From NCBI GenBank assembly GCA_031274715.1, contig JAISPT010000069.1, positions 25,581 to 89,580 of the forward strand: a DNA stretch of 64,000 nt. Direction: 5' to 3'. This stretch comes from Azonexus sp. (GTDB taxonomy: Bacteria; Pseudomonadota; Gammaproteobacteria; Burkholderiales; Rhodocyclaceae). Below the pieces are notes generated by a model. The model was given only the letters and a program-made list of their open reading frames with translations. It was not told where the DNA came from and searched no databases. The position numbers and the translations under genes were made by a program. Positions 1-8,231 of the stretch are shown piece by piece (within the stretch, counting starts at the first letter, position 1; every line of letters begins with the position of its first letter).

Positions 1-1
1 C

Positions 2-229
2 GCCGCGGCCGGCGTCACCGCCGGCCTGGTCAACGATCCTTTCCTGACCGCCGAATCCTGGCACGCCAGCCTGCCGCTGCTTGGCGACATTCACTTGTCG
101 ACGGTGCTGCTGTTCGACGTCGGCGTCTACATGCTGGTGGTCGGCGCCACCGTGCTGATGCTGGTGGCCATCGCCCACCAGTCGCTGCGCAGCCTGCCGC
201 GGAAAAGCGAAGCCGAAGGAGCACCTTAA
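2..229 (+). CDS. mnhB: Na+/H+ antiporter subunit MnhB, C-terminal end (partial)
   Basis: The reading frame is open from the window edge and ends in TAA at 227-229. The 75 visible residues end in a hydrophobic helix with the segment LLFDVGVYMLVVGATVLML, characteristic of the C-terminus of MnhB or of a fused MnhAB protein. The subunit belongs to the membrane-embedded Mrp/Mnh complex that exchanges cytoplasmic Na+ for external protons. The stop codon overlaps the start of the mnhC gene by one base (TAATG), so translation is probably coupled. Because the 5' part lies outside the window, a fused A-B subunit cannot be told from a separate B subunit. Confidence 0.85.
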   Translation, partial: AAAGVTAGLVNDPFLTAESWHASLPLLGDIHLSTVLLFDVGVYMLVVGATVLMLVAIAHQSLRSLPRKSEAEGAP

Positions 230-576
230 TGGAACTGACGCTTTCGCTTGCCATCGGCATCATGGCCGGTTCCGGCATCTATCTGGTCCTGCGCCCGCGC
301 ACCTTCCAGGTCATCATCGGCCTATCGCTGCTGGCCTACGCCGTCAACCTGTTCATCTTTGCCATGGGCCGCCTGCGCCTCGGCGCGCCACCGGTGATCA
401 CGCCGGGATTGGGCAGCGATCCGGCGCTGTACACCGATCCGCTGCCGCAGGCCCTGGTGCTGACGGCCATCGTCATCGGCTTCGCCACCACTGCGCTATT
501 CCTCGTCGTGCTGCTCGCCTCGCGTGGTTTGAGCGACACCGACCACGTCGACGGCCGCGAGCCGGAGGAGGAATGA
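229..576 (+). CDS. mnhC: Na+/H+ antiporter subunit MnhC (NuoK-like)
   Basis: The 115-residue protein has three predicted membrane helices, as expected for MnhC/MrpC, which is homologous to NuoK of complex I. The middle of the protein contains the family segment LLAYAVNLFIFAMG followed by a loop with GAPPVI, and the third helix contains DPLPQALVLTAIVIGFA. The ATG overlaps the preceding stop (TAATG). It lies between mnhB and mnhD in the usual Mrp order. The length matches the family norm of about 110 to 120 residues. Confidence 0.92.
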   Translation: MELTLSLAIGIMAGSGIYLVLRPRTFQVIIGLSLLAYAVNLFIFAMGRLRLGAPPVITPGLGSDPALYTDPLPQALVLTAIVIGFATTALFLVVLLASRGLSDTDHVDGREPEEE

Positions 577-592
577 TGGGAATCCGCAAGGC

Positions 593-2215
593 ATGAGCAA
601 CTGGCTGCAACACCTGCCCATCCTGCCGATCCTGGTGCCGATGCTGACCGGGGCGCTACTGCTGCTGTCGAGCGACAGCCGGCACGGGCCGCGCATCGCC
701 CTGTCGCTGTTCGCCGTGCTGCTCCAACTGGCCGTCGCCGGCGGCCTGCTGGCGGTCGCCGGCGGCTGGGTGACCGCCCCGTGGTCCGGCACCATCGGCA
801 TCTACGCCCTCGGTAACTGGGCTCCGCCGTTCGGCATCGTGCTCGTCGTCGACCGCCTAGCGGCGGTGATGCTGATGCTGACCGCCACCCTCGGCCTGGC
901 TGCGCTGGTCTATTCGATCGCCCGCTGGGAGAAGGCCGGCGTTCATTACCTGCCGCTCTTCCAATTCCTGCTGATGGGCCTCAACGGCACCTTCCTGACC
1001 GGCGACCTGTTCAATCTCTTCGTCTTCTTCGAAGTCATGCTGGCCGCTTCGTATGGCCTCGCCCTGCACGGCTCGGGTGGCCCGCGGGTGCGCGCCGGAC
1101 TGCACTACATTGCCGTCAACCTGTTCGCCTCGCTGTTCTTCCTGATCGCCGCCGCGCTGATGTACGGCCTCACCGGCACACTCAACCTGGCCGACCTGCC
1201 GTTGCGTGTCGCCGCCCTCGATGCCGGCGACCGCCAGTTGTTCCACGTGGCCGCCGCCACCCTCGGTGTCGTCTTCCTGGTCAAGGCCGGTGCCTGGCCG
1301 CTCAATTTCTGGCTGCCGGCGGCTTACGGCAACGCGGTACCGCCGGTCGGGGCCATTTTCGCCATCCTGACCAAGGTCGGCGTCTATGCCCTGCTGCGCC
1401 TGGGCGTGCTGTTGCAGGAAAGCGGCGTCGCCCCGGCGCCCTTCGGCGGCACCTGGCTGTTCTACTGCGGCCTGATCACCACGGCGGTCGGCACCCTGGG
1501 GATTCTCAGCGCCCAGAAACTCGACCGCCTGGCCGCCTTCCTGGTCATTGTTTCCTCCGGCACGCTGCTGACCGCTTTCGGTTTCACCGGCACGCTGCTG
1601 ACCGGGCCGGCAATCTACTACCTGATCAGCTCGGTGCTCGGCAGCGGCGCCTTCTTCATGCTGATCGAAATGGCCGAACGCAACCGGAAACAGGGTGCCG
1701 ACCTGCTGGCCATCAGCTTTGAGGCCTTCGGCATGGAATCCTCCCGCCATGACACCGAGCATCCGGACGAGATGGTCGGCGTCGCCATCCCGGCGGCGAT
1801 GGCCTTCCTCGGTCTCGCCTTCGTCTCCTGCGTGCTGCTGCTGACCGGACTGCCGCCGCTGTCCGGCTTCGTCGGCAAATTCGCCTTGCTCGGCGCCTCA
1901 CTCACTTCGTTGCCACATGCGCCGCTGCTGCACGTCGGGCTGTTCATCACAGCCCTGATACTGTCCGGCATGGCCGGCCTGATCGCGCTGTCGCGCCTGG
2001 GCATCCGCGTCTTCTGGGACATGGAGCGACAAGCGCCGCACCTGCAGTGGCTGGAGGCCGGACCGGTCGGCGCGCTGCTGCTGGTCTGCCTGTGGCTGGC
2101 GCTGGCCCCCGAGGGAACGATGGCCTATTGCGCCGCCGCCTCGGAATCGCTGTACGACGCCAGCGCCTATATCCGCACGGTGATTCCCTACCCGCCGGAG
2201 GTCGTGGGGCCATGA
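593..2215 (+). CDS. mnhD: Na+/H+ antiporter subunit MnhD (NuoN/M-like proton channel)
   Basis: The 540-residue polytopic membrane protein belongs to the proton-translocating family shared with NuoL/M/N. Family-typical segments are visible: LTGDLFNLFVFFEVMLAASYGL, with the channel glutamate in FFEVM, VVFLVKAGAWPLNFWLPAAY with its conserved lysine, and LTGLPPLSGFVGKFALL in the C-terminal half. It is expected to form one of the two ion channels of the Mrp complex in the inner membrane. The start is 17 bases after the mnhC stop, and no in-frame start lies closer. The stop overlaps the mnhE start. Confidence 0.93.
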   Translation: MSNWLQHLPILPILVPMLTGALLLLSSDSRHGPRIALSLFAVLLQLAVAGGLLAVAGGWVTAPWSGTIGIYALGNWAPPFGIVLVVDRLAAVMLMLTATLGLAALVYSIARWEKAGVHYLPLFQFLLMGLNGTFLTGDLFNLFVFFEVMLAASYGLALHGSGGPRVRAGLHYIAVNLFASLFFLIAAALMYGLTGTLNLADLPLRVAALDAGDRQLFHVAAATLGVVFLVKAGAWPLNFWLPAAYGNAVPPVGAIFAILTKVGVYALLRLGVLLQESGVAPAPFGGTWLFYCGLITTAVGTLGILSAQKLDRLAAFLVIVSSGTLLTAFGFTGTLLTGPAIYYLISSVLGSGAFFMLIEMAERNRKQGADLLAISFEAFGMESSRHDTEHPDEMVGVAIPAAMAFLGLAFVSCVLLLTGLPPLSGFVGKFALLGASLTSLPHAPLLHVGLFITALILSGMAGLIALSRLGIRVFWDMERQAPHLQWLEAGPVGALLLVCLWLALAPEGTMAYCAAASESLYDASAYIRTVIPYPPEVVGP

Positions 2216-2700
2216 TGCGGACCGGGAAGCCGCCGCTGTTGGAAATCCTGCTGCTGATCATGTGGCTGGTGGTCAACCAGTCGCTGGAACTGCATCACTG
2301 GCTACTTGGCCTGCTGTTCGCGCTACCGATCGGCCGCCTGGTGCGCACCTTGCGCCCGCGCACGGCGCACGTGCGCCGCCTCGATCTGGCCCTGATCCTG
2401 TGCTGGCATGTCTTCTGCGATGTCGTCCGCTCGAATTTCGCGGTCGGCCGCATCATCCTCGGCACCGTCCGCCAGCAACCGAAGGTCGGTTTCCTGGATA
2501 TTCCCCTCGAGATACGTGACCCGCACGGCCTGGCGGCCTTGTCGATCATCATCACGGCGACGCCCGGCACCGTTTTCGCCGACCACGACCCGGACAGCAA
2601 CGTACTGACCCTGCACGTCCTCGACCTGCAGGATGAGGCTACCTGGCTGCACACCATCAAACACCGTTACGAACGCCCTTTGATGGAGATTTTCGAATGA
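2212..2700 (+). CDS. mnhE: Na+/H+ antiporter subunit MnhE
   Basis: The 162-residue protein has N-terminal membrane helices (PPLLEILLLIMWLVVNQS) followed by a cytoplasmic domain with the family's ITATPGTVFADHDPD segment. This is the usual MnhE/MrpE architecture and length. I chose the ATG at 2212, which overlaps the mnhD TGA (ATGATG). A longer in-frame extension starting at 2047 would lie wholly inside mnhD and is rejected. The 3' end overlaps mnhF by four bases (ATGA). Confidence 0.9.
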   Translation: MMRTGKPPLLEILLLIMWLVVNQSLELHHWLLGLLFALPIGRLVRTLRPRTAHVRRLDLALILCWHVFCDVVRSNFAVGRIILGTVRQQPKVGFLDIPLEIRDPHGLAALSIIITATPGTVFADHDPDSNVLTLHVLDLQDEATWLHTIKHRYERPLMEIFE

Positions 2701-2984
2701 ACGTGACTCCCCTCCTCAACTGGGCCGTGCATTTCGCTCTCGCCTGCTTCGCCACCGGCATGTTGTGCGCGGCGATCCGCCTCTTGCGCGGCCCCTCGGC
2801 ACAGGACCGCATCCTCGCCCTCGACACCCTGTATATCAACGGCATGCTGTCGATCCTGATGCTCGGCATCGGGATCGGCTCGGCGATCTATTTCGACATC
2901 GCGCTGTTGATCGCGCTGTTCGGCTTCGCCGGCTCAACGGCGATGGCCAAGTTCCTGCTGCGCGGCGAGGTGATCGAGCCATGA
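2697..2984 (+). CDS. mnhF: Na+/H+ antiporter subunit MnhF
   Basis: The 95-residue protein has three predicted membrane helices. The segment RLLRGPSAQDRILALDTLYIN in the first loop is the MnhF/MrpF hallmark, with the conserved Asp of the DRI motif. The last helix ends in FGFAGSTAMAKFLLRGEVIE. It overlaps mnhE upstream and mnhG downstream through ATGA junctions, so all three products are likely made in fixed ratio. Confidence 0.92.
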   Translation: MNVTPLLNWAVHFALACFATGMLCAAIRLLRGPSAQDRILALDTLYINGMLSILMLGIGIGSAIYFDIALLIALFGFAGSTAMAKFLLRGEVIEP

Positions 2985-3319
2985 ACATCGTCCCCATGTC
3001 GCCCTGGCTGGCCCTGCCCGCCGCCATCCTGCTGATCGCCGGCGGCCTGTTGGCGCTGATCGGCTCACTCGGCCTGTTGCGCCTGAACTCCTTCTACGCT
3101 CGCATCCACGCTCCGACCATGGGCAACACGCTGGGCGCCGGCTGTGTCCTGATCGCTTCGATGCTGACCTCGTCGGCCGCCGCCGGCCGGCCGGTGATCC
3201 ACGAACTGCTGATTACCGTCTTCCTGCTGATCACGTCGCCGGTCACCACCATGCTGTTGATGCGGGCCGCCGTATTCAGGAGCGAAACCGGCCGCGACCG
3301 TCAAGGAGAAGCCTCATGA
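2981..3319 (+). CDS. mnhG: Na+/H+ antiporter subunit MnhG
   Basis: The 112-residue protein has three predicted helices and the family segment LGLLRLNSFYARIHAPTMG, which identifies MnhG/MrpG. The TSPVTTMLLMRAA segment near the C-terminus is also typical. The ATG at 2981 overlaps the mnhF stop. An upstream in-frame extension from 2765 lies inside mnhF and is not real. MnhG completes the antiporter, whose exported sodium supports pH and Na+ homeostasis. Confidence 0.92.
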   Translation: MNIVPMSPWLALPAAILLIAGGLLALIGSLGLLRLNSFYARIHAPTMGNTLGAGCVLIASMLTSSAAAGRPVIHELLITVFLLITSPVTTMLLMRAAVFRSETGRDRQGEAS

Positions 3320-4194
3320 TCCGCATCCTCGCCGCCACCGATCTATCGGATGCCTCCCGCCACGCCGTCGACCGGGCCGGTCGACTGGCCAGTGAACTGG
3401 GTTGTCCGCTGCATCTCATGCATGTCATCACGCCGGGCCTGTTCGACGACATCCAGCGCCTGCTCGCCCCGGATGCCCCGCCGCTCTCCCTCACCCTCGG
3501 CAACGACGCTAACCGGCAATTGCAGAAAATCGCCGGCGAACTGGCGCGCGCTGGCGACAGCGCAATCGACTGCCGTGTCGTGTTCGGCCAGCCCGTCGAT
3601 GCCCTGCTCGAACAGGCCGAGGCCAGCGCCGCCGACCTGCTTGTCGTCGGCTCGCGCGGCGAGGGTTTCCTGCGCCAACTGACCATCGGCTCGACCGCCC
3701 TGCGCCTTCTGCGCAAAACGCAGCGGCCGACGCTGGTGGTCAAGAATCCGGTTGCCGGCCGCTATCGCCGCGCCCTGGTGGCCATGGACTTCTCGCCGGC
3801 CGCCCTGGCCGCCCTGCATCTGCTCCGGCAAATCGCGCCGCAAGCCGAGCTGGTGCTGCTGCACGCCGTCGAAATCCCCTTCGAGCGCCAGATGCACTAC
3901 GCCGGGGTGAATAGCGACGTCATCCAGCAATACCGCACCCAGGCTCAGATGAAAGCCATGCAGCAACTGCGCCGACTGGCTGATGACGAGCAGTTGCCGG
4001 AAACGACGACGCACCTGCTCGCCCCCAGCGGCAACCCCACCGACCTGATCCTGGAACAGATCGACGTCCAGGACTGCGACCTGATCGTCGTCGGCAAGCG
4101 CGGCGTACACATCGTCGAGGAACTGCTGCTCGGCAGCACGACCAAGCACCTGCTGATCGAAGCCGATACCGACATCCTAATCGCCAGCGACTGA
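3316..4194 (+). CDS. Tandem-domain universal stress protein (UspA family)
   Basis: The 292-residue protein has two Usp domains, about residues 1-145 and 150-292. Each ends in the ATP-binding type loop: DLLVVGSRGEGFLRQLTIGS in the first domain and DLIVVGKRGVHIVEELLLGS in the second. The protein is cytoplasmic and probably binds nucleotide, though its exact role is unknown. The ATG overlaps the mnhG stop, and AAGGAG at 3303-3308 is a good ribosome binding site. Its cotranscription with the antiporter suggests an ion or pH stress role, which is inference. Confidence 0.88.
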   Translation: MIRILAATDLSDASRHAVDRAGRLASELGCPLHLMHVITPGLFDDIQRLLAPDAPPLSLTLGNDANRQLQKIAGELARAGDSAIDCRVVFGQPVDALLEQAEASAADLLVVGSRGEGFLRQLTIGSTALRLLRKTQRPTLVVKNPVAGRYRRALVAMDFSPAALAALHLLRQIAPQAELVLLHAVEIPFERQMHYAGVNSDVIQQYRTQAQMKAMQQLRRLADDEQLPETTTHLLAPSGNPTDLILEQIDVQDCDLIVVGKRGVHIVEELLLGSTTKHLLIEADTDILIASD

Positions 4195-4384
4195 ACAGGC
4201 GACCCGCGCACTGCTGAACGGTCCACCTTCCGCCTCCGGTGCCCGGCGCTGCTTCACTGACACTCGGACCATCGACAGCCTTCACCGGCTTATTCCGTTC
4301 AGAGATAACACGATACACACACGTTATTAATTGAATATTAAGCCGGCACTACAATGCCAGCTATTCGACCGTGAACTGCCTGCC

Positions 4385-5314
4385 ATGACCCAACGCCCTA
4401 CCCTTTCTCATCTCGATTGGCTCGAAGCCGAAGCCATTCACATCATGCGCGAAGTGGCCGGCCAGTGCGCCAACCCAGCGCTGTTGTTCTCCGGCGGCAA
4501 GGACTCGATCTGCTTGCTGCGCATCGCCGAGAAAGCCTTCCGTCCCGGCCGCTTTCCCTTCCCACTGATGCACATCGACACCGGTCACAACTACCGGGAA
4601 GTCGTCGCGTTCCGTAACCAGCGCGCCGCCCAATTGGGTGAGCGGCTGATTGTCCGCTCGGTGGAGGATTCGATGCGGCGCGGTACGGTCGTGCTCAAGC
4701 ATGAAGGCGAATCGCGCAACAAGCACCAGTCGGTAACGCTGCTCGAAGCCATCGAGGAATTCGGCTTCGACTGCTGCATCGGCGGCGCCCGCCGTGATGA
4801 GGAAAAAGCCCGTGCCAAGGAGCGCATCATGAGCTTCCGCGACGAGTTCGGCCAATGGGACCCGAAAAATCAGCGCCCGGAACTGTGGAACCTGTACAAC
4901 GCCCGCAGCCACAAAGGCGAAAACATCCGCGCCTTCCCCATCTCGAACTGGACCGAGATGGATGTCTGGCAATACATCGAGCGCGAAGAACTCGAACTGC
5001 CGAGCATCTATTTCGCCCATTCGCGGCCGGTGGTCATCCGTGGCGATGCCATCGTCCCAGTCAACGTGCCGCTGGCCAGCGGCGAACTGACCAACCGACC
5101 CAAGGCTGGCGAAGAGATTGTCGTCAAGAACGTGCGCTTTCGCACCGTCGGCGACATTTCCTGCACGGCGCCGGTCGAGTCGGACGCCGACACCGTCGCC
5201 AAAATCGTGCTCGAAACCGCCACCACCACCATCACCGAACGCGGCGCCACACGCCTGGACGACCAGACCAGCGAAGCCTCGATGGAGCAACGCAAGAAAG
5301 AAGGGTATTTTTGA
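4385..5314 (+). CDS. cysD: Sulfate adenylyltransferase subunit 2 (CysD)
   Basis: This is the catalytic subunit of ATP sulfurylase, which makes adenosine 5'-phosphosulfate from ATP and sulfate with energy from the CysN GTPase. The N-terminus reads TQRPTLSHLDWLEAEAIHIM, then the PP-loop SGGKDS, then the family segments CCIGGARRDEEKARAKER and ISNWTEMDVWQYI. The product is 309 residues, close to the usual 302. I prefer ATG 4385, which gives the family N-terminus; a TTG 18 codons upstream is possible. No clear Shine-Dalgarno precedes it. The stop overlaps the cysN start (TGATG). Confidence 0.93.
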   Translation: MTQRPTLSHLDWLEAEAIHIMREVAGQCANPALLFSGGKDSICLLRIAEKAFRPGRFPFPLMHIDTGHNYREVVAFRNQRAAQLGERLIVRSVEDSMRRGTVVLKHEGESRNKHQSVTLLEAIEEFGFDCCIGGARRDEEKARAKERIMSFRDEFGQWDPKNQRPELWNLYNARSHKGENIRAFPISNWTEMDVWQYIEREELELPSIYFAHSRPVVIRGDAIVPVNVPLASGELTNRPKAGEEIVVKNVRFRTVGDISCTAPVESDADTVAKIVLETATTTITERGATRLDDQTSEASMEQRKKEGYF

Positions 5315-6588
5315 TGTCCGCCGGCGATCCAATCGAAGACCACGGCCTGCTGCGCTTCCTCACCTGCGGCAGCGTCGACGACGGCAAAAGCACACTGATC
5401 GGGCGACTGCTCTACGACACCAAGGCCATCCTCGCCGATACGCTATCGGCCATCGAGCGTACCTCGCAAAAGCGCGGCCTGGGTGCCGTCGACCTGTCGC
5501 TGCTCACCGACGGCCTGCAGGCCGAGCGCGAACAGGGCATCACCATTGACGTCGCCTATCGCTACTTCTCGACCGGCACGCGCAAATACATCATCGCCGA
5601 CGCACCGGGCCACGAGCAGTACACGCGTAACATGGTCACCGCCGCCTCGACGGCCAATCTGGCGATCATCCTGATCGACGCGCGCAAAGGCGTGCTGACG
5701 CAGACCCGCCGCCATTCCAAGCTGGCCGCGCTGGTCGGCATCCCGCACCTGGTTGTGGCGATCAACAAGATGGATTTGGTGGATTACTCGCGGGAGGTTT
5801 TCGAGAAGATCAAGGCCGATTACCTGGCCTTCGCCGCCAAGGTCGGCATCCAGGACGTACGCTTCGTCCCGCTGTCGGCGCTGAACGGCGACATGATCGT
5901 CGAACGCGGCGAGGCGCTGTCCTGGTACGACGGCCCAACCCTGCTCGACATCCTGGAAACCGCCCCCGCCGCCCACACCGAGCACGCCGAAAAATTCCGC
6001 TTTCCGGTGCAATACGTCTGTCGCCCGCAGGATTCGGCCAACCCGGAACTACACGATTACCGTGGCTTCATGGGCCGCGTCGAATCCGGCACGATCGTGG
6101 CCGGAGACGCCGTCACCGTGTTGCCAAGCGGTCGTCAATCGACGGTCAAGGCAGTGCAGCTGGGCGGCGTCGACATCGGCGAAGCCTGCACCGAGCAGTC
6201 GGTGACTTTGCTGCTGGCCGACGAGATCGACACCTCGCGCGGCGACATGATCGTCAAGACGAAAGAAGCTCCGGCCGCTGTCAAGGAAATCCGCGCCACC
6301 GTCTGCTGGCTGGCGGAAACCCCGCTCGACCGCGCCCGTACCTACCTGATCCGTCACACCACGCGCGACACCAAGGCCAAGCTGACCGGCATCGACCACC
6401 GCCTCGACGTCAACACCCTGGAAAACCTGCCGGCCGACAAGCTGGCGATGAACGACATCGCCGAGGTCACGTTCAAGCTGGCGCAACCGCTGTTCGTCGA
6501 TCCCTATACGGAAAACCGCGCTACCGGCGCTTTCATCGTCATCGACGAAAGCAACAACAACACAGTCGGCGCCGGCATGATTCTGTAG
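5314..6588 (+). CDS. cysN: Sulfate adenylyltransferase subunit 1, GTPase (CysN)
   Basis: The 424-residue translation-factor-like GTPase drives APS synthesis by CysD. GTP-binding motifs are in order: GSVDDGKST (G1), the EQGITIDVAYRYF switch, DAPGHEQ (G3) and NKMD (G4), followed by the beta-barrel domains. The length is that of a stand-alone CysN. There is no C-terminal APS kinase (CysC) fusion, so the kinase or APS reductase must be elsewhere. The ATG overlaps the cysD stop. No other sulfate-assimilation gene is in this window. Confidence 0.93.
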   Translation: MSAGDPIEDHGLLRFLTCGSVDDGKSTLIGRLLYDTKAILADTLSAIERTSQKRGLGAVDLSLLTDGLQAEREQGITIDVAYRYFSTGTRKYIIADAPGHEQYTRNMVTAASTANLAIILIDARKGVLTQTRRHSKLAALVGIPHLVVAINKMDLVDYSREVFEKIKADYLAFAAKVGIQDVRFVPLSALNGDMIVERGEALSWYDGPTLLDILETAPAAHTEHAEKFRFPVQYVCRPQDSANPELHDYRGFMGRVESGTIVAGDAVTVLPSGRQSTVKAVQLGGVDIGEACTEQSVTLLLADEIDTSRGDMIVKTKEAPAAVKEIRATVCWLAETPLDRARTYLIRHTTRDTKAKLTGIDHRLDVNTLENLPADKLAMNDIAEVTFKLAQPLFVDPYTENRATGAFIVIDESNNNTVGAGMIL

Positions 6589-6695
6589 GCCTGCTGTGTA
6601 TCGGTCTTTTTTGTGGCCGGGACGGGAATGAAACAAACCATGGAAACCGTGACCAATAGTCGAAAGTGAGAGCAACGATACAACGCACATTGAAA

Positions 6696-6995
6696 TCAGC
6701 AGCCATATCGTTTCCTGCCATTTACGATGCGATACCGACCGCCGCGGGGCCCGGTGTAGCAGGTACTGTCAATTTCTGGCGTATAGAGCCGATTCGGTTG
6801 TGCCTGATGCTGTTGTGACTGCCGTGCTGGATTTTGCTGCGCTTGAGCATAGCTACCGCGGTGGCAGTGATATTCACCGGTTGCGCGTTTGAAGTGGCAG
6901 CCATTTGCATCAAGGCCGCCGCCATGCGCGTACACACTCCCTATCCACCAACCGAACAGCACAACTGCAGCTACCCCCTTAGGTAATCCGACCAT
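6696..6995 (-). CDS. Small exported YHYH-type protein
   Basis: The 99-residue product starts at the ATG read from 6995, chosen because AAGGGGGAG lies just upstream. The first 24 residues form a signal peptide (LPKGVAAVVLFGWWIGSVYA) ending in a likely signal peptidase site before HGGG. The mature protein has HGGGLDANGCHFKR...GEYHCHRG, a His/Cys cluster typical of short YHYH-domain proteins. Its tail is CYTGPRGGRYRIVNGRKRYGC, which resembles the TGPRGGRY basic module seen in many small secreted proteins. The function is unknown. The His/Cys content hints at metal binding, which is inference. It is convergent to cysN. Confidence 0.65.
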   Translation of the reverse strand: MVGLPKGVAAVVLFGWWIGSVYAHGGGLDANGCHFKRATGEYHCHRGSYAQAQQNPARQSQQHQAQPNRLYTPEIDSTCYTGPRGGRYRIVNGRKRYGC

Positions 6996-7149
6996 GTCTC
7001 CCCCTTGAACACCATGTATCTGGCATTTTTTGCATGGTACGCCCATGCTGCCAGGGGCAAAAAGAACGATTCAAGCTTTACTCTGAAGCCTTGATCGAGC
7101 TTTGACCACGGTTTCGACGTGCTGCTGCTTCCTGATCCATTTTGCTTTA

Positions 7150-7234
7150 TGGTGCCCGGGACGGGAATCGAACCCGTACACCTTGCGGCGAGAGATTTTA
7201 AGTCTCTTGTGTCTACCAGTTTCACCACCCGGGC
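7150..7234 (-). tRNA. tRNA-Leu (UAA)
   Basis: Read on the minus strand, the 7-bp acceptor stem GCCCGGG/CCCGGGC closes the molecule, with an encoded CCA end at 7150-7152. The D loop has the GGTAGACA pattern of leucine tRNAs, the anticodon loop CTTAAAA gives anticodon TAA, a short class II variable arm follows, and the T loop is GGTTCGATTCC. Confidence 0.95.
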
Positions 7235-7266
7235 GGCGGGTCGATTATATCGGCGACCCGACAACA

Positions 7267-7302
7267 AAAAAGGGAAAGCGCCGTTACGCTTTCCCTTCTT
7301 TT
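7267..7302 (-). terminator. Terminator-like hairpin after the Gly-Cys-Gly tRNA group
   Basis: An 11-bp stem (AAGGGAAAGCG with CGCTTTCCCTT) around a short loop is flanked by A-rich sequence on one side and T-rich sequence on the other, so it could end transcripts from either direction. It lies between tRNA-Gly and tRNA-Leu, which suggests tRNA-Leu has its own promoter or relies on readthrough. Confidence 0.65.
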
Positions 7303-7306
7303 TTAC

Positions 7307-7382
7307 TGGAGCGGCAGAAGAGTCTCGAACTCTCGACCTCAACCTTGGCAAGGTTGCGCTCTACCAACTGAGCTACTGCCGC
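7307..7382 (-). tRNA. tRNA-Gly (GCC), copy 1
   Basis: The acceptor stem GCGGCAG/CTGCCGC, D arm AGCTCAGTTGGTAGAGC, anticodon loop TTGCCAA (anticodon GCC) and T loop AGTTCGAGACT are all intact, with an encoded CCA at 7307-7309. It is identical to the copy at 7518-7593 over the whole tRNA. Confidence 0.96.
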
Positions 7383-7389
7383 AAAATTC

Positions 7390-7463
7390 TGGAGGCGCGA
7401 GCCGGAGTCGAACCGACCTACACGGATTTGCAATCCGGTGCATAACCGCTTTGCTATCGCGCC
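7390..7463 (-). tRNA. tRNA-Cys (GCA)
   Basis: The acceptor stem GGCGCGA pairs with TCGCGCC, and the anticodon loop ATTGCAA gives anticodon GCA. The T loop GGTTCGACTCC is canonical and CCA is encoded at 7390-7392. It sits between two tRNA-Gly genes. Confidence 0.95.
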
Positions 7464-7517
7464 CTACCTTGTCCTGCGATACAACTGGAAAGAAGGCTAT
7501 GCTTCCCTCGAAATTTA

Positions 7518-7593
7518 TGGAGCGGCAGAAGAGTCTCGAACTCTCGACCTCAACCTTGGCAAGGTTGCGCTCTACCAACTGAGCTACTGCCGC
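7518..7593 (-). tRNA. tRNA-Gly (GCC), copy 2
   Basis: This is the same sequence as the tRNA at 7307-7382, with anticodon GCC and an encoded CCA at 7518-7520. It lies 50 bases downstream of pgsA and is the first tRNA of the group, so the group may be processed from the uvrC-pgsA transcript. Confidence 0.96.
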
Positions 7594-7643
7594 GTCAAAC
7601 AGAGGGCGCATTATAGATGCCCCACCCGCAATGTCAATACCCT

Positions 7644-8225
7644 CTAAGCCTCATCAGCCGTGCGTTTAGCGATTTCCGGCCAGGCCATGTGTAGGTAATA
7701 GCCCATCGACCACAGGGTCAACAGGGCAGCCAGCCAGATCAGCCAGTTACCGTAGCGGGCGACGTCGATGCCGAACAGTGGCGCGTGGTACAGCAGCAGC
7801 GGAATGGCCGCCATCTGCGCGACCGTCTTGACCTTGCCGAGCATCGACACGGCAACGCTCCTGGCCGCGCCGATCTTGGCCATCCACTCGCGCAGAGCCG
7901 AAATGGTAATTTCGCGGCCGATGATGATCGTCGCGATGATAGCGTCGGTACGGCCGAGCTGGACCAGCACGATCAGCGCTGCGGCGACCATCAGCTTGTC
8001 GGCGACCGGATCGAGGAAGGCACCGAAGGCCGAGGTCTGGCCGAGCTTGCGGGCCAGGTAGCCATCGGCCCAGTCGGTGACGGCAGCGGCGATGAAGAGC
8101 AAAGTCGCGAACAGATCACGCTCATGCTGCGTCGCCCAGGATGCCGGCAGGAAATAGAGCGCGATCAGCAGCGGAATGGCGACGATGCGCAACCAAGTGA
8201 GCAGGATGGGCAGATTGAAAGGCAT
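7644..8225 (-). CDS. pgsA: CDP-diacylglycerol--glycerol-3-phosphate 3-phosphatidyltransferase
   Basis: The 193-residue membrane enzyme makes phosphatidylglycerophosphate, the first committed step to phosphatidylglycerol and cardiolipin. The CDP-alcohol phosphatidyltransferase signature is complete: DWADGYLARKLG...GAFLDPVADKL, supplying the metal-binding aspartates. The N-terminus MPFNLPILLTWLRIVAIPLL is typical and about four to five helices are predicted. It starts 6 bases after the uvrC stop, a common uvrC-pgsA arrangement. Confidence 0.95.
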   Translation of the reverse strand: MPFNLPILLTWLRIVAIPLLIALYFLPASWATQHERDLFATLLFIAAAVTDWADGYLARKLGQTSAFGAFLDPVADKLMVAAALIVLVQLGRTDAIIATIIIGREITISALREWMAKIGAARSVAVSMLGKVKTVAQMAAIPLLLYHAPLFGIDVARYGNWLIWLAALLTLWSMGYYLHMAWPEIAKRTADEA

Positions 8226-8231
8226 AAGCTG

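Noticed and set aside
857..1762. A 301-codon minus frame opposite mnhD
   Set aside because: Rich in Gln, Glu and Gly as expected from antisense of hydrophobic codons; mnhD has full family motifs on the other strand.
4331..4384. TTG start for cysD 18 codons upstream
   Set aside because: CysD proteins usually begin at the sequence encoded from ATG 4385; the extension has no ribosome site.
7150..7593. tRNA cluster as an attachment site for a mobile element
   Set aside because: No integrase or partial tRNA repeat occurs nearby, and the island begins 27 kb away.
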